Assembly: GCA_016870325.1 (NCBI GenBank)
Contig: VGBV01000007.1
Span: forward strand, 1-42,039
DNA from: Actinomycetota bacterium
GTDB taxonomy: Bacteria; Actinomycetota; Thermoleophilia; Solirubrobacterales; 70-9
Length of the DNA stretch: 42,039 nucleotides
Direction of reading: 5' to 3'
Shown here piece after piece: positions 7,214 through 16,145 of the stretch. Position numbers and translations under genes: made by a program. The stretch's first letter is position 1. The number at the start of each line of letters is the position of its first letter. The notes beneath the pieces were generated by a model. That model was given only the letters and a program-made list of their open reading frames with translations. It was not told where the DNA came from and did no database searches.

Positions 7214-8602
7214 TTACGTCGAGACGGCCGAACCTTCATCCAGGGCACGCTGAATCCGCTGCAAGCTGGCGCTCTTGCCGAGCGCGGCGAGGGATTCGAA
7301 GATGCCGGGAGAGACGGTTCCGCCGCTGATCGCCACGCGGATCGGCTGGTAGAGCTTGCCCGGCTTGACGTCGTGCTCGGCGAGCACGGGCGCGAGCGTC
7401 GCCTCGATCGTCTCGGCGTCGAAGGGCTCGGCGCCCTCGAGCGCCGCGCGCGCGTCGGTCAGCAGCGTCATCGCGCTGTCCTTCATCACCTTCTTCCACG
7501 CCTTCGGGTCGTACTCCGGCTCGGCGAAGAGGAAGGAGATCAGCGGCCAGACCTCGTCCAGCGTCTGTGCCTTGTCCTGGACGATCGCGCAAGCGGCGCG
7601 CAGGGCCTCGTCGGGCTCGCGGCCGAGGTGGCGCGCGACCGCCTCGGTGTACTCCTCGAGCGGCATCTCGCGCATGAAGCGCCCGTTCAGCCAGCGCAGC
7701 TTCTGCTCGTCGAAGATCGCGGACGAGGTGCCGACGTCGCCGACGTCGAAGCGCTCGACCAGCTCCTGGGTGGACATGATCGTCGTGTCGTCATCGGTCC
7801 CCCACCCCAGCAGCGCCAGGTAATTGCGCACGGCGGCGGGCAGGTAGCCGGCGTCGCGCAGCTCCTGCACGCTCGCGGCGCCGTGCCGCTTCGAGAGCTT
7901 CTTGCCATCGGGCCCGTGCAGCAGCGGCAGGTGGGCGTAGCGGGGCGGCTCCACCCCAAGCGCCTCCATCACCAGCAGCTGCTTGGGAGTGTTGGAGAGG
8001 TGGTCGTCGCCGCGGATCACGTCGGTGATGCCCATGTCCGCGTCGTCGACGGCGACCGCGAAGTTGTAGAGGACCGACCCGTCGCCGCGGGCGATCACGA
8101 AATCGTCGGCGTTGGCGTTCGGAAAGCGCACCTCGCCGCGGATCAGGTCGTCGACGACGGTGTCGCCGCCGTCGGGCATTCGCAGGCGCACCGCGGCCGT
8201 CTCGTCGTCGCTGGGCTCTCCGCGGTAGCCCCGCTGCTTGCCGTGCCGCTCCTTCCAGGCCCTGACGTCGTCGGCCATCGCCGGATCGCGATAGGCGGCC
8301 CCGCCCTCGAGCAGCTGCTCCACGGCTTCGCGGTGGCGCTCGGCCCGGGCGGCCTGGCTCAGCGGCCCCTCCTCCCAGTCCAGCTCGAGCCAGCCCAGCG
8401 CGTCCAGGATCTGCTCGACGTTATCGGGGGTGGAGCGCTCGCGGTCGGTGTCCTCTATCCGCAGCACCAGCTCGCCCCCCTGATGGCGCGCCTGCAGCCA
8501 GTTGTACAGTGCCGTCCGCGCTCCGCCGATGTGGAGCGCCCCCGTCGGGGACGGGGCGAACCTGACTCGGAACGGGGAATCTGTCTGTGGATCGTCACTC
8601 AT
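7214..8602 (-). CDS. gltX: glutamyl-tRNA synthetase
   Basis: Charges tRNA-Glu (or also tRNA-Gln in organisms using the amidotransferase route). The class I signatures are present: FAPSPTGALHIGGARTALYN (HIGG at 24-27) and KLSKRHGA at about 233-240. Length 462 aa is normal for the bacterial enzyme. The ATG at 8602 is the only reasonable start; an upstream extension exists in frame but runs through nfo and lacks family similarity. That ATG lies in the palindrome CATG, which is also the start of the divergent nfo gene. A HDOD-LuxR gene follows 3' on the same strand. Whether the tRNA specificity is discriminating cannot be read from the sequence by eye. Confidence 0.95.
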   Translation of the reverse strand: MSDDPQTDSPFRVRFAPSPTGALHIGGARTALYNWLQARHQGGELVLRIEDTDRERSTPDNVEQILDALGWLELDWEEGPLSQAARAERHREAVEQLLEGGAAYRDPAMADDVRAWKERHGKQRGYRGEPSDDETAAVRLRMPDGGDTVVDDLIRGEVRFPNANADDFVIARGDGSVLYNFAVAVDDADMGITDVIRGDDHLSNTPKQLLVMEALGVEPPRYAHLPLLHGPDGKKLSKRHGAASVQELRDAGYLPAAVRNYLALLGWGTDDDTTIMSTQELVERFDVGDVGTSSAIFDEQKLRWLNGRFMREMPLEEYTEAVARHLGREPDEALRAACAIVQDKAQTLDEVWPLISFLFAEPEYDPKAWKKVMKDSAMTLLTDARAALEGAEPFDAETIEATLAPVLAEHDVKPGKLYQPIRVAISGGTVSPGIFESLAALGKSASLQRIQRALDEGSAVST

Positions 8603-9476
8603 GCTGATCGGCGCCCATGTTTCCACCAGCGGCGGCCTGCTGAAGGTATTGGAGCGGGCCCAGGAGACCACCTCGGACGCGATCCAGATCTTCAGCCAGA
8701 GCCCCCGCATGTGGCGGCCGACGAAGTACGCCGACGAGGATTTCACCGCCTTTCGGGAAGCCGCCCGGGGCACGCGGCTGCAGGCGGTGATGATCCACAT
8801 GATCTACCTGATCAACCCCGCCACCGACGACCCCGAGATGCGGCGCAAGAGCCTCGAGTCCCTGAGCCACGCGCTTCGCGTCGGCGACGGGATCGGAGCG
8901 ATAGGGGTGGTCGTGCACCCGGGCGCGCTCAAGACCGACACCCGCGCCAACGCGAAGAGGCGGGCGATCGCCCTGCTGAACGAGGCCCTCGCCGAGTCCG
9001 AGAGCTGCCCGATCATCTACGAGAACACGGCGGGCTCGCCGCAGCTGCTGGGGCGGGACTTCGACGAGACCGCGGAGCTGATCGAGAAGACGGCGACGCG
9101 GGCCGGCCCCGAGCGGCTCGGCCTCTGCATCGACAGCTGCCACCTGCACGCGACCGGATACGACGTCACCACGGTCGAGGGGGTCGCGGAGCTCGCTGAC
9201 GAGATCGAGGCGAAGATCGGGCTCGAGCAGCTCCGTGCCATCCACCTGAACGACTCTCGCGACGCGCGGGGATCCAACCGCGACCGCCACGCCGCGATCG
9301 GCAAGGGCGAGATCGGCCGCAGGGGGTTCCGCGCCTTCCTCAGCGAGCTCCGCTTCCAGGGCGTACCCGCCGTCTCGGAGACGCCCGGCCCCGGCGGCAA
9401 GGGCCCCGACAAGGCCGAGGTGCAGCTGATGCGGCGGCTGCGGCGCGAGGGCCTGAAGGCGCGAGGAGGCGGCTAG
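8601..9476 (+). CDS. nfo: endonuclease IV (AP endonuclease)
   Basis: Metal-dependent AP endonuclease of base excision repair, with a xylose-isomerase-like TIM barrel. Visible family markers are the start MLIGAHVSTSGGL, VVHPGA, IIYENTAG, LCIDSCHLHATGYD, HLNDSRDARGSNRDRHAAIGKGEIG and VSETPG. Together these supply the expected zinc ligands (His, Glu, Asp). Length is 291 aa, normal. The ATG shares CATG with the start of gltX, so each promoter must lie inside the other gene's coding sequence. No clear ribosome-binding site precedes it. Identity very secure. Confidence 0.95.
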   Translation: MLIGAHVSTSGGLLKVLERAQETTSDAIQIFSQSPRMWRPTKYADEDFTAFREAARGTRLQAVMIHMIYLINPATDDPEMRRKSLESLSHALRVGDGIGAIGVVVHPGALKTDTRANAKRRAIALLNEALAESESCPIIYENTAGSPQLLGRDFDETAELIEKTATRAGPERLGLCIDSCHLHATGYDVTTVEGVAELADEIEAKIGLEQLRAIHLNDSRDARGSNRDRHAAIGKGEIGRRGFRAFLSELRFQGVPAVSETPGPGGKGPDKAEVQLMRRLRREGLKARGGG

Positions 9477-9514
9477 GCCCACACAGCCCGGGCCGTAGGC
9501 GCGATCATGGGCCC

Positions 9515-9961
9515 GTGGAATCCGCCTCCCCGCCCGACGACAAGCACCGGCTTCAGCGCATGGGCCTGATCGCCGCCTCGGCGCTGCTCTCGATCAACAT
9601 CTGGACCGGTGCCCCCCTGCTCGCCGTTTGGGTCGGCTCGCGCATCCAGGCCGCCCAGAACGCATTCACGATGAGCTCCCTGCTCGCCGTCGTCGCCACC
9701 CTCGGCGTCTCGGTCCTCGCCCTCGCCTGGCTGCTGGCCCGCATCAACGGCCGCTACGACGAGCTCAGCGGCCACGAGCGGGGCGCCCGCGAGACCTCCC
9801 CCTGGCTGCGCAGCCTCAGCGGCGAGCGCGAGGCCGACGTCCGCCGCAAGCACGGCATCAGCGGCATCGAGCGCGTCGTCGTCATCGTCGTCATCGTCGC
9901 CGTGCTCGCCTTCGAGGCCTGGTTCTTCTTCTTCGCCGGCTCCTCGCTCCCGAACGCCTGA
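9515..9961 (+). CDS. small membrane protein of unknown function
   Basis: A 148-residue protein with about three membrane segments: residues 17-40 (LIAASALLSINIWTGAPLLAVWVG), 53-76 (MSSLLAVVATLGVSVLALAWLLA) and 119-140 (RVVVIVVIVAVLAFEAWFFFF). Between the second and third is a charged stretch (INGRYDELSGHERGARETSPWLR, SGEREADVRRKHGIS) that should face the cytoplasm. I do not recognise the family. The GTG start is in frame with a GATCAT 6 bases upstream. It follows nfo by about 38 bases and may be co-transcribed with it. Codon usage matches its neighbours. Confidence 0.7.
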   Translation: MESASPPDDKHRLQRMGLIAASALLSINIWTGAPLLAVWVGSRIQAAQNAFTMSSLLAVVATLGVSVLALAWLLARINGRYDELSGHERGARETSPWLRSLSGEREADVRRKHGISGIERVVVIVVIVAVLAFEAWFFFFAGSSLPNA

Positions 9962-9988
9962 CGCAATGCGCTCTTCCAGCCGTTGCAC

Positions 9989-10092
9989 GGGGCCGGGGTC
10001 CGGCCGTGCGACCGTATGCAGCCGCCTGCTCGATCTCGGACGGCCGCCGCGGCCAATCGGCGAATCAGGGAGGTAGGCCGGACCCCGGCCCC
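9989..10092. repeat. 17-bp perfect inverted repeat between convergent genes
   Basis: GGGGCCGGGGTCCGGCC at 9989-10005 is the exact reverse complement of 10076-10092, separated by 70 bases. A shorter local hairpin is also possible on the left arm (GCACGG 9985-9990 with CCGTGC 10003-10008). The region lies between the 3' ends of a plus-strand and a minus-strand gene, so a bidirectional terminator is the simplest reading. No T-run follows either arm. Confidence 0.6.
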
Positions 10093-10102
10093 GCACAGCC
10101 CG

Positions 10103-10510
10103 CTACGTCAGCGCGTTGCGGAGGTCGAAGGCCCTGATCGACTCGGAGTGCTCGTGGGCCATGTCGAAGAAGCTGCGGTTGATGCATTCGTACTCGGGGC
10201 CGTCGCCCTCGTATGCGCGCTCGACCGTGAACTGGCACTGGGGAAGCGGCCGGCCGGTCATCTTGATGCCGCCGTAGCTGCCTCGTCCCGCCTCGGCCAG
10301 CAGGAACAGGTCCACGTTGATCTCGCCGCCGAAGACCTTGTTCACGCAGCCCATGAAGCGGCCGCCCGTGATCGCGTCCTCGTAGGTGTAGAGGAAGCGG
10401 CAGCCGATCGCGAGGCAGCCGGCGGGCTCGATCAGCTTGTCGCAGGTGGCGCGGCACTGCCGGCACTCGCCGGCGGCGCGGGTCCTCTCCTGTGGCTGAC
10501 CGAGCGTCAT
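10103..10510 (-). CDS. cysteine-rich conserved-looking protein of unknown function
   Basis: A 135-residue soluble protein whose first half carries a cysteine cluster: ECRQCRATCDKLIEPAGCLAIGC (five or six cysteines between residues 15 and 37), then GGRFMGCVNKVFGGEINVD, and later single cysteines in PQCQFTVERAY and EYECINRSFF. The pattern suggests a metal site, zinc or iron-sulfur, but I do not recognise a named family. No signal peptide. A TAGACT hexamer (10517-10522) 6 bases before the ATG suggests a leaderless start. It lies downstream of dnaE on the same strand after about 110 bases. Confidence 0.75.
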   Translation of the reverse strand: MTLGQPQERTRAAGECRQCRATCDKLIEPAGCLAIGCRFLYTYEDAITGGRFMGCVNKVFGGEINVDLFLLAEAGRGSYGGIKMTGRPLPQCQFTVERAYEGDGPEYECINRSFFDMAHEHSESIRAFDLRNALT

Positions 10511-10619
10511 GCGCTGAGTCTATGCCTCGCCGGGACGCCCATTCGGGCGTCGTTCGGGCGGCCCTTGAACTCCGGATGCGGCTGTGGTAGCCGCCCGGCG
10601 CCGGTCGTGCCGCGGTGGC

Positions 10620-13600
10620 TCAGGCGGCCCGGGTCCCGGCGCCGAGCACGGCGCCGAGCTCGGCGTGCAGGGCGGCCGAGTCGCGCACCCGGTACTCGTC
10701 GCCGAAGCGCAGCCGGCGCACGCCCTGGCGCGTCTCCATCTCGAGCACGACCTCGCTCTCGCCGGGGAAGTGCTCGAACACGCCCTTGAGCTCGTCGACC
10801 AGGGCCGCGCCGAACTCGCCGGCGTTCAGGTGCAGGATGATCGGCTGCGGCGCGCGCGCCTGCCGGGCGCGGGCGACCTCGTCGTCGGAGGGCTCGAAGG
10901 CCTCGACCTCCTGGGCGATCAGCTTCGTCTGCCCCCGCTCCTGGTGATCGAGGCGGCCCTTGACGATCAACACGCTGTCCACGGCGAGCGCCTCGCCCGC
11001 GTTGGCGTAGGCCTGGCCCAGCACCAGCGTCTCGACCTGGCCCTCGACGTCGTCGAGGGTGAGGAAGGCCATCGGGTCCCCGCGCTTGGTCTTGTGGCGC
11101 TTGAACTCGCTGACGATGCCGCCGACGGTGACGACCGAGCCGTCCGGCCTGCTCGCCAGCTCCGAGAGCGGGCAGTCCACGCGCGCGCGGAGCGCGTCGC
11201 GAACATCGGTGAGCGGGTGCGAGGAGAGGAAGGTGCCGAGGGTCTGCTTCTCCATCCGCAGCAGCTCTCGCTGGTCGTACTCGTCGAGGCCGATCGGCGG
11301 GTGCTGCATGCGCCCGCCCCCGCTTTCCTGCCCGCCCCCTCCCCCGAGGTCGAAGATCGATCCCTGGCCGAGGCGCGAGTCCTCCTGGGCCTTCTGGCCC
11401 GCGGCGGTCGCCATCGGCACTGCCTCGATCATGCCTCGCCGGCTGGCGCCGGTCGAGTCGAGCGCCCCGCATTTGACCAGGCATTCGACCGCCCGCTTGT
11501 TGACGGCGCGGGTGTCGACCCGCTCGCAGAAGTTCCAGAGCGAGCTGAACTCGCCGTCCTCGCGCGCGTCGAGGATCGCCTGCACGGCCTGGTGGCCGAC
11601 GTTCTTGACCGCGTCGAGGCCGAAGCGGATGCTCTTGCCCGTGACCACGAAGCCGTGATCGGAGGCGTTGACGTCGGGGGGCAGCACCTCGATCCCCATC
11701 TCGTCGCAGCGGTTGACGAAGAAGGGGACCTTGTCCTTGGTGCTCATCACCGTCGAGATCAGCGCCGCCATGTACTCGGCCGGGTAGTTGGCCCGCAGCC
11801 AGGCGGTGCGGTAGGCGATCAGCGCGTAGCAGGCGGCGTGCGAGCGGTTGAAGGAGTAGTCCGCGGCGGCCTCCATCAGCGACCAGAGGTCGCCGGCGAC
11901 GTGCTTGTCGGTTCCCGACTCGCTGAGGCCCTCCAGGAACTCTTCCTTGATGGTCGCCATCAGTTCGCGCTTCTTCTTGCCGATCGCCTTGCGCAGGTCG
12001 TCGGCGCGCGCGGGGCTGAAGCCGGCCATCTGCTTGGCGATCTCCATCAGCTGCTCCTGGTAGATCACGCAGCCGTAGGTCGACTCCGTGATCGGGCGCA
12101 TGCGATCGTCGGGGTAGCGCACGGTGCGGGGATCGCGCTTGCCCTGGGCGTACTGGGGGATGTAGGCCATGGCGCCGGGGCGGTACAGCGAGACGAGCGC
12201 GACCAGGTCGCGGAACTCGGTCGGGCGAACCTGGCGCAGCGCGTCGCGCATGCCGTCGGACTCGAACTGGAAGACGCCGATCGAGTCGCCGCGCGAGAGC
12301 ATCTCGTAGGTGGCGGTGTCGTCCAGCGGCACGTCCTTGATCTCGATCCGCTCGCCGCGCGAGCGCTCGACGATGTCCGCCGCGTCCTCGATCACGTCGA
12401 GGTTGCGCAGCCCGAGGAAGTCCATCTTCAGCAGGCCGATCTCCTCGATCGGCCCCATCGAGTACTGGGTCACCGTCTTGTAGGCGCGCTCTGGCTTGCC
12501 CCCGTTGCCGTTGCCGTCGCCCGCGGCCTCGGCCGCCCCAGCGCCGCGGTCCTCGGCGAGCTGCAGGGGCACGAACTCGTTCAGCGGCCGGTCGGAGATG
12601 ACCACCGCGGCGGCGTGGATCGAGTTGTTGCGGACGATCCCCTCGAGGCCCTTGGCGACGTCGATGATCCGCCTCGAGTCGGGCTCGGCGTCGTAGGTGC
12701 GGCGCAGCTCCTGGCCCGGGCGCAGGCACTCGTCGAAGCTCGGGCTGCGCCCCATCACCGGCTCGGGGATCTGCTTCGCGAGGCGGTCGCCGGTGCCGTA
12801 GTCATAGCCGAGCACGCGCGCGGCGTCGCGGGTTGCGGCGCGCGGGGCCATCTTGCCGAAGGTGATGATCTGGGCGACGCAATCGCGCCCGTACTTGTCC
12901 TGGACGTAGCGGATCACCTGCTCGCGACCGCGCACCGAGAAGTCGATGTCGATGTCCGGCATCGACTTGCGCCCGGGGTTGAGGAAGCGCTCGAACAGCA
13001 GGTCGTTCGCGATCGGGTCGATGTCGGTGATGTCGAGCGCGAAGGAGACGATCGAGCCGGCCGCCGAGCCGCGGCCGGGACCGACCGCGATGCCGTTCTC
13101 CTTCGCGTAGCTGACGAAGTCCCAGACGATCAGGAAGTAGGAGTCGAATCCCATCTCCCCGATCACCCCGAGCTCGAACTCGAGGCGCTCTCGCGCCTGC
13201 GCCGGGACCGGGTCGCCGTAGCGGGCCCGCAGGCCCTCGCCGGCCAGGCGGCGCAGCATCTCGGCCGGCTCCTCGCCCTCGGGCGTCTCGTAGCGCGGCA
13301 GCAGCAGCTTGCCGAGCTCCATCTCGACCTCGCAGCGCTCGGCGATCTCGAGCGTGTTCGGAATCGCCTCGGGCCAGTCGGCGAAGTCGCTCGCCATCTC
13401 CTCGGGGCTCTTGAGGAAGAACTCGTTGGTGTCGAAGCTCAGCTTCGGCTCGGCGACGGTGGACTTGGTCTGCACGCAGAGCAGCGCCGCGTGGTTCTCG
13501 TAGTCGTGGCGGGTCAGGTAGTGGACGTCGGCGGTACCGACCAGCGGGCGGCCCAGCTCGCGGGCCATCCTGACGATCCCCTCGTTGGCCTTGTCCTGCT

Positions 13601-14195
13601 CGGGGATGCCGTTGCGCTGCAGCTCGAAGTAGACCTGCTCGGCGCCGAAGACGTTGACCAGGTCGTCGATGTGCGCGCGGGCGTCGTCGGGGCGGTCCTC
13701 GACTATGCGGCGGCAGAAACGCGACTGCAGGCAGCCCGTCAGCGCCAGCACCCCCTGGGAGTGGCGGGAGAGCAGCTCCATGTCGAGGTTCGCCTTGCCG
13801 CGCGAGAAGCCCTCCAGGAACCCGGCCGAGCTCAGCTTCGAGAGGTTGGCGAAGCCCGCGTCGTCGTGGGCCAGCAGCGTGATGTGGTTGCGCTCGTAGC
13901 GGGGCTGTCCCGCGATCGCGTTGCGGTCGTCGACGAGGTAGCCCTCCATGCCGATGATCGGCTTGATCCCCACCTCGCGACAGGCCTTGTAGTGCTCGAC
14001 CGCTCCGTTCATGACGCCGTGGTCGGTCAGCCCCAGCGCCGGCATCCCCAGCTCGGCCGCGCGCTCGGCCAGCGACATCCGCCCGACCGGCTCGCCCTTC
14101 TTGTTCTTCCTGCGCGGGCTGAGCTTGCAGGCGCCGTCGAGCAGCGAGTACTCGCTGTGGACGTGCAGGTGCACTGCGGGGGCGGAGGCGCTCAC
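10620..14195 (-). CDS. dnaE: DNA polymerase III alpha subunit
   Basis: Catalytic subunit of the replicative polymerase, 1191 aa. The N-terminal PHP domain keeps its metal-binding motifs (HLHVHSEYSLLDGA, LTDHGVMNG). The polymerase active site MPDIDIDFSVRG lies near residues 410-420, with GPGRGSAAGS before it. NRSHAACYALIAYRTAWL lies further on, and the C-terminus holds the OB-fold (VVTVGGIVSEFKRHKTKRGDPM) and tau-binding region. A Gly/Ala/Asn-rich insertion (AAEAAGDGNGNGG) sits in a surface loop near residue 560. The GTG start is supported by GGAAGG 8 bases upstream. Length and order match the DnaE1 type. The same strand continues into the cysteine-rich gene. Confidence 0.96.
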   Translation of the reverse strand: MSASAPAVHLHVHSEYSLLDGACKLSPRRKNKKGEPVGRMSLAERAAELGMPALGLTDHGVMNGAVEHYKACREVGIKPIIGMEGYLVDDRNAIAGQPRYERNHITLLAHDDAGFANLSKLSSAGFLEGFSRGKANLDMELLSRHSQGVLALTGCLQSRFCRRIVEDRPDDARAHIDDLVNVFGAEQVYFELQRNGIPEQDKANEGIVRMARELGRPLVGTADVHYLTRHDYENHAALLCVQTKSTVAEPKLSFDTNEFFLKSPEEMASDFADWPEAIPNTLEIAERCEVEMELGKLLLPRYETPEGEEPAEMLRRLAGEGLRARYGDPVPAQARERLEFELGVIGEMGFDSYFLIVWDFVSYAKENGIAVGPGRGSAAGSIVSFALDITDIDPIANDLLFERFLNPGRKSMPDIDIDFSVRGREQVIRYVQDKYGRDCVAQIITFGKMAPRAATRDAARVLGYDYGTGDRLAKQIPEPVMGRSPSFDECLRPGQELRRTYDAEPDSRRIIDVAKGLEGIVRNNSIHAAAVVISDRPLNEFVPLQLAEDRGAGAAEAAGDGNGNGGKPERAYKTVTQYSMGPIEEIGLLKMDFLGLRNLDVIEDAADIVERSRGERIEIKDVPLDDTATYEMLSRGDSIGVFQFESDGMRDALRQVRPTEFRDLVALVSLYRPGAMAYIPQYAQGKRDPRTVRYPDDRMRPITESTYGCVIYQEQLMEIAKQMAGFSPARADDLRKAIGKKKRELMATIKEEFLEGLSESGTDKHVAGDLWSLMEAAADYSFNRSHAACYALIAYRTAWLRANYPAEYMAALISTVMSTKDKVPFFVNRCDEMGIEVLPPDVNASDHGFVVTGKSIRFGLDAVKNVGHQAVQAILDAREDGEFSSLWNFCERVDTRAVNKRAVECLVKCGALDSTGASRRGMIEAVPMATAAGQKAQEDSRLGQGSIFDLGGGGGQESGGGRMQHPPIGLDEYDQRELLRMEKQTLGTFLSSHPLTDVRDALRARVDCPLSELASRPDGSVVTVGGIVSEFKRHKTKRGDPMAFLTLDDVEGQVETLVLGQAYANAGEALAVDSVLIVKGRLDHQERGQTKLIAQEVEAFEPSDDEVARARQARAPQPIILHLNAGEFGAALVDELKGVFEHFPGESEVVLEMETRQGVRRLRFGDEYRVRDSAALHAELGAVLGAGTRAA

Positions 14196-14277
14196 CCACC
14201 CATCCTTCCAAGCAGGCCAGATGTCACGGGTCTGTCACGGCAGCGCTTTCGCGGAGTTTCCGTAGCCTGAGCGGCCG

Positions 14278-14712
14278 ATGATCTGGCTGCTGCGACACGG
14301 CGACGCCGAGGACGGCGCCGGCAAACCCGACGCCGAGCGCGAGCTGACCGCCAAGGGCGAGCGGCAGGGGCGGGACGCGGGAGCGGCGATGGCCGCGATC
14401 GGGGTCGAGCTCGGAGCGTGCTTGACCAGCCCCAAGGTGCGCGCCCGGCGCACGGCCGAGCTGGCCTGCGCCGAGCTGGGCGTCGCCGTAGAGCTCGACG
14501 AGCGCCTGGCCGGTGGGGACTTCGACCCCTACGAGCTCGCCGCCGGCCACGGCGAGGTGCTGCTGGTCGGCCACGAGCCCGACTTCTCGCTCGCCATCGC
14601 GATCGCCACCGGCTCCCGGGTCAAGATGAGGAAGGGCGGGCTCGCCGCGTTCGACGACCACCTGCTGCACCTGCTGCTGCGGCCGAAGGACCTGAGCAGG
14701 ATCGCAAGCTGA
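14278..14712 (+). CDS. SixA-like histidine phosphatase
   Basis: A 144-residue member of the histidine (phosphoglycerate mutase-like) phosphatase superfamily. It has the catalytic RHG at residues 6-8 (LLRHGDAED), the conserved arginine in SPKVRARRTAEL, and the second histidine in VGHEPDFS. Its small size matches SixA phosphohistidine phosphatases, which act on phosphorylated histidine in signalling proteins. The actual substrate is unknown; a nucleotide or sugar phosphate is possible. TAGCCT 9 bases before the ATG may be a leaderless promoter. It is divergent from dnaE. Confidence 0.85.
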   Translation: MIWLLRHGDAEDGAGKPDAERELTAKGERQGRDAGAAMAAIGVELGACLTSPKVRARRTAELACAELGVAVELDERLAGGDFDPYELAAGHGEVLLVGHEPDFSLAIAIATGSRVKMRKGGLAAFDDHLLHLLLRPKDLSRIAS

Positions 14713-14724
14713 GCACCTCGGCGC

Positions 14725-15138
14725 CTACGGAAGCGCGGTGATCTTGATCTGCAGGCGCCCCGGGCCCTGGTATTGCCGCAGCCGCTCCCCGGCCTTGCGG
14801 TTGACCGGAACGACGACCCAGCGGGCCCGGTCGGCCTTGGCTCCGGCCGCACCGGAGCCGATCAGGCGGCTTGCGAGGCCCAGCCGGCTCGCGACACGCT
14901 TCGATACGCGCACCTTGACCACGAGTACGCAATCGAGCGAGCACGAGGCCTTGACCCGCACACCGCGAGAGGCGAGCTTGGCCCACGTGTTCGGCACGAC
15001 CACCTTCTTCACCTCCACCACCGGGGCCCCGTCCTGCGCCTGCGCGTCGGCCCGGCCCAGCAGTGCGAATGCCACCGCGAGCGCGAGCAATCCAGCCATC
15101 CCGCGGACGCGCCAGGCTCTGGATCCGAACTCGGCCAT
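14725..15138 (-). CDS. exported protein of unknown function
   Basis: A 137-residue protein with an N-terminal export signal (RVRGMAGLLALAVAFALLGRADAQAQ). The mature domain is about 100 residues and has a two-cysteine motif SCSLDCVLVVKVRVSKRVASRLGL, then DRARWVVVPVNRKAGERLRQY and GRLQIKITALP. The alternation of hydrophobic and charged residues suggests a beta-sandwich. I do not recognise a named family. ATG 15138 is assumed; ATG at MAGLL is an alternative start giving a shorter signal peptide. It lies immediately downstream of the Rpf-like gene, with a 12-base gap, so the two exported proteins are probably co-transcribed under the same c-di-AMP riboswitch. Confidence 0.7.
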   Translation of the reverse strand: MAEFGSRAWRVRGMAGLLALAVAFALLGRADAQAQDGAPVVEVKKVVVPNTWAKLASRGVRVKASCSLDCVLVVKVRVSKRVASRLGLASRLIGSGAAGAKADRARWVVVPVNRKAGERLRQYQGPGRLQIKITALP

Positions 15139-15149
15139 CGCGCGCGAGT

Positions 15150-16127
15150 TTATGAGCAGGCCCAGGCTCCCGGGCCGTCCTCGCGCCAGATGATCGCGGC
15201 GATGCGGTCCTGCTCGGCCTTGGAGGCGAGGTGCGGCAGGCCCCTGCCGCCGTAGGCGCGCCAGGTCGAGGGAATGATCTGGTAGGCGCCGCCGGCGCCG
15301 CTGGAGGGGTTGAGGGCGCGGTAGTTGCCGCCGGACTCGCAGATGACGATGTAGGTCGGGATCGAGTAGGGCCCGCCCAGGTAGGCGCCTTCGCCCAGCT
15401 CCTCCGCGGCCTCCCTGCGCACCTCGAGCTCCCAGCCCGAGATCCGCTCGTGCAGCTCCGCGAGAGCGGAGCGCTCGGCGGCGCGGGCGTCGGCGATCTC
15501 TGAGGCGCGGCGCTCGGCGGCGGCGCGGGCGGACTCGATCTCGGCGCGCGCCGCCTCGAGGCGACGCGCCTCGGCGTCGATGCCCGCCTTCAGCTCGGCG
15601 ATCTGCTCGTAGGCTCTGGAGACCTCGTCGTGCAGGGCGCTGACGCGGTCGGCGATGCGCTCGTCGGCGTCGGTCAGCGCGTCGAGGTACTGCGCCCTCG
15701 TCTCCAGCTCGTCGAACCCGTCGGACTCCAGCAGCACGGTCAGGAGGTCGGGCTCGGACCCCTTGTAGATCGCGACGAGCCGGTCGGCGAGCACCCCGAC
15801 GGCGCGCTTGTAGCGGGCCCGCACGACCTCGAGCTCCCGCTCGGCGGCGAGCAGGTCGTCGTCCAGCGCGTTCGAGCGTGCGGTGCTCTCGCGCAGCTGT
15901 GCGCGCAGCTCCCGCTCGCGGGCGGCCGCGCGGGCGGCCTCGGCCTCGAGCTCGGCGATGCTCGCCGACTGGGTGCTGATCCGCTGCGTGATCTGACCGG
16001 CCTCCTCGCGGGCCGACGCGAGCTTGCGCTCGGTCTCGGTCGGCTCGGCGCCGGCGAGCGAGCCGAGCGCCAGCGCGGCGCCCAGGGCGCCAGCGGCGAG
16101 GATCCAGATCCTTGCTTGTCTCGGCAC
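15150..16127 (-). CDS. secreted coiled-coil protein with Rpf/transglycosylase-like domain
   Basis: This 325-residue protein has a signal peptide (residues 1-28, ending near LAGAEP). A long coiled coil follows (about 30-235, heptads rich in Ala/Glu/Arg, as in PcsB/NlpC-associated hydrolases). The C-terminal domain reads YIVICESGGNYRALNPSSGAGGAYQIIPSTWRAYGG, then AEQDRIAAIIWREDGPGAWACS. The glutamate in CESGGNY is the expected catalytic acid of lysozyme-like/resuscitation-promoting factors. It should cleave peptidoglycan outside the cell. GTG 16127 follows GGAAGGAG by 9-10 bases. It is preceded by a c-di-AMP riboswitch, as actinobacterial rpf genes often are. Which bond it cuts is not shown by the sequence. 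Confidence 0.9.
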   Translation of the reverse strand: MPRQARIWILAAGALGAALALGSLAGAEPTETERKLASAREEAGQITQRISTQSASIAELEAEAARAAARERELRAQLRESTARSNALDDDLLAAERELEVVRARYKRAVGVLADRLVAIYKGSEPDLLTVLLESDGFDELETRAQYLDALTDADERIADRVSALHDEVSRAYEQIAELKAGIDAEARRLEAARAEIESARAAAERRASEIADARAAERSALAELHERISGWELEVRREAAEELGEGAYLGGPYSIPTYIVICESGGNYRALNPSSGAGGAYQIIPSTWRAYGGRGLPHLASKAEQDRIAAIIWREDGPGAWACS

Positions 16128-16145
16128 TGCGGCCCACTCCTTCCG

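Noticed and set aside
8603-8800. In-frame N-terminal extension of gltX
   Set aside because: It reads through the nfo coding region and lacks similarity to GluRS, whose normal start is at 8602.
10584-14270. Very long open frame (about 1228 codons) on the plus strand
   Set aside because: It is antisense to dnaE, whose motifs are all on the minus strand; long antisense frames are expected at this GC content.
14725-16137. One open frame covering both the exported protein and the Rpf-like gene region
   Set aside because: Only its last 137 codons look like protein; the rest is an out-of-frame shadow of the Rpf-like gene.
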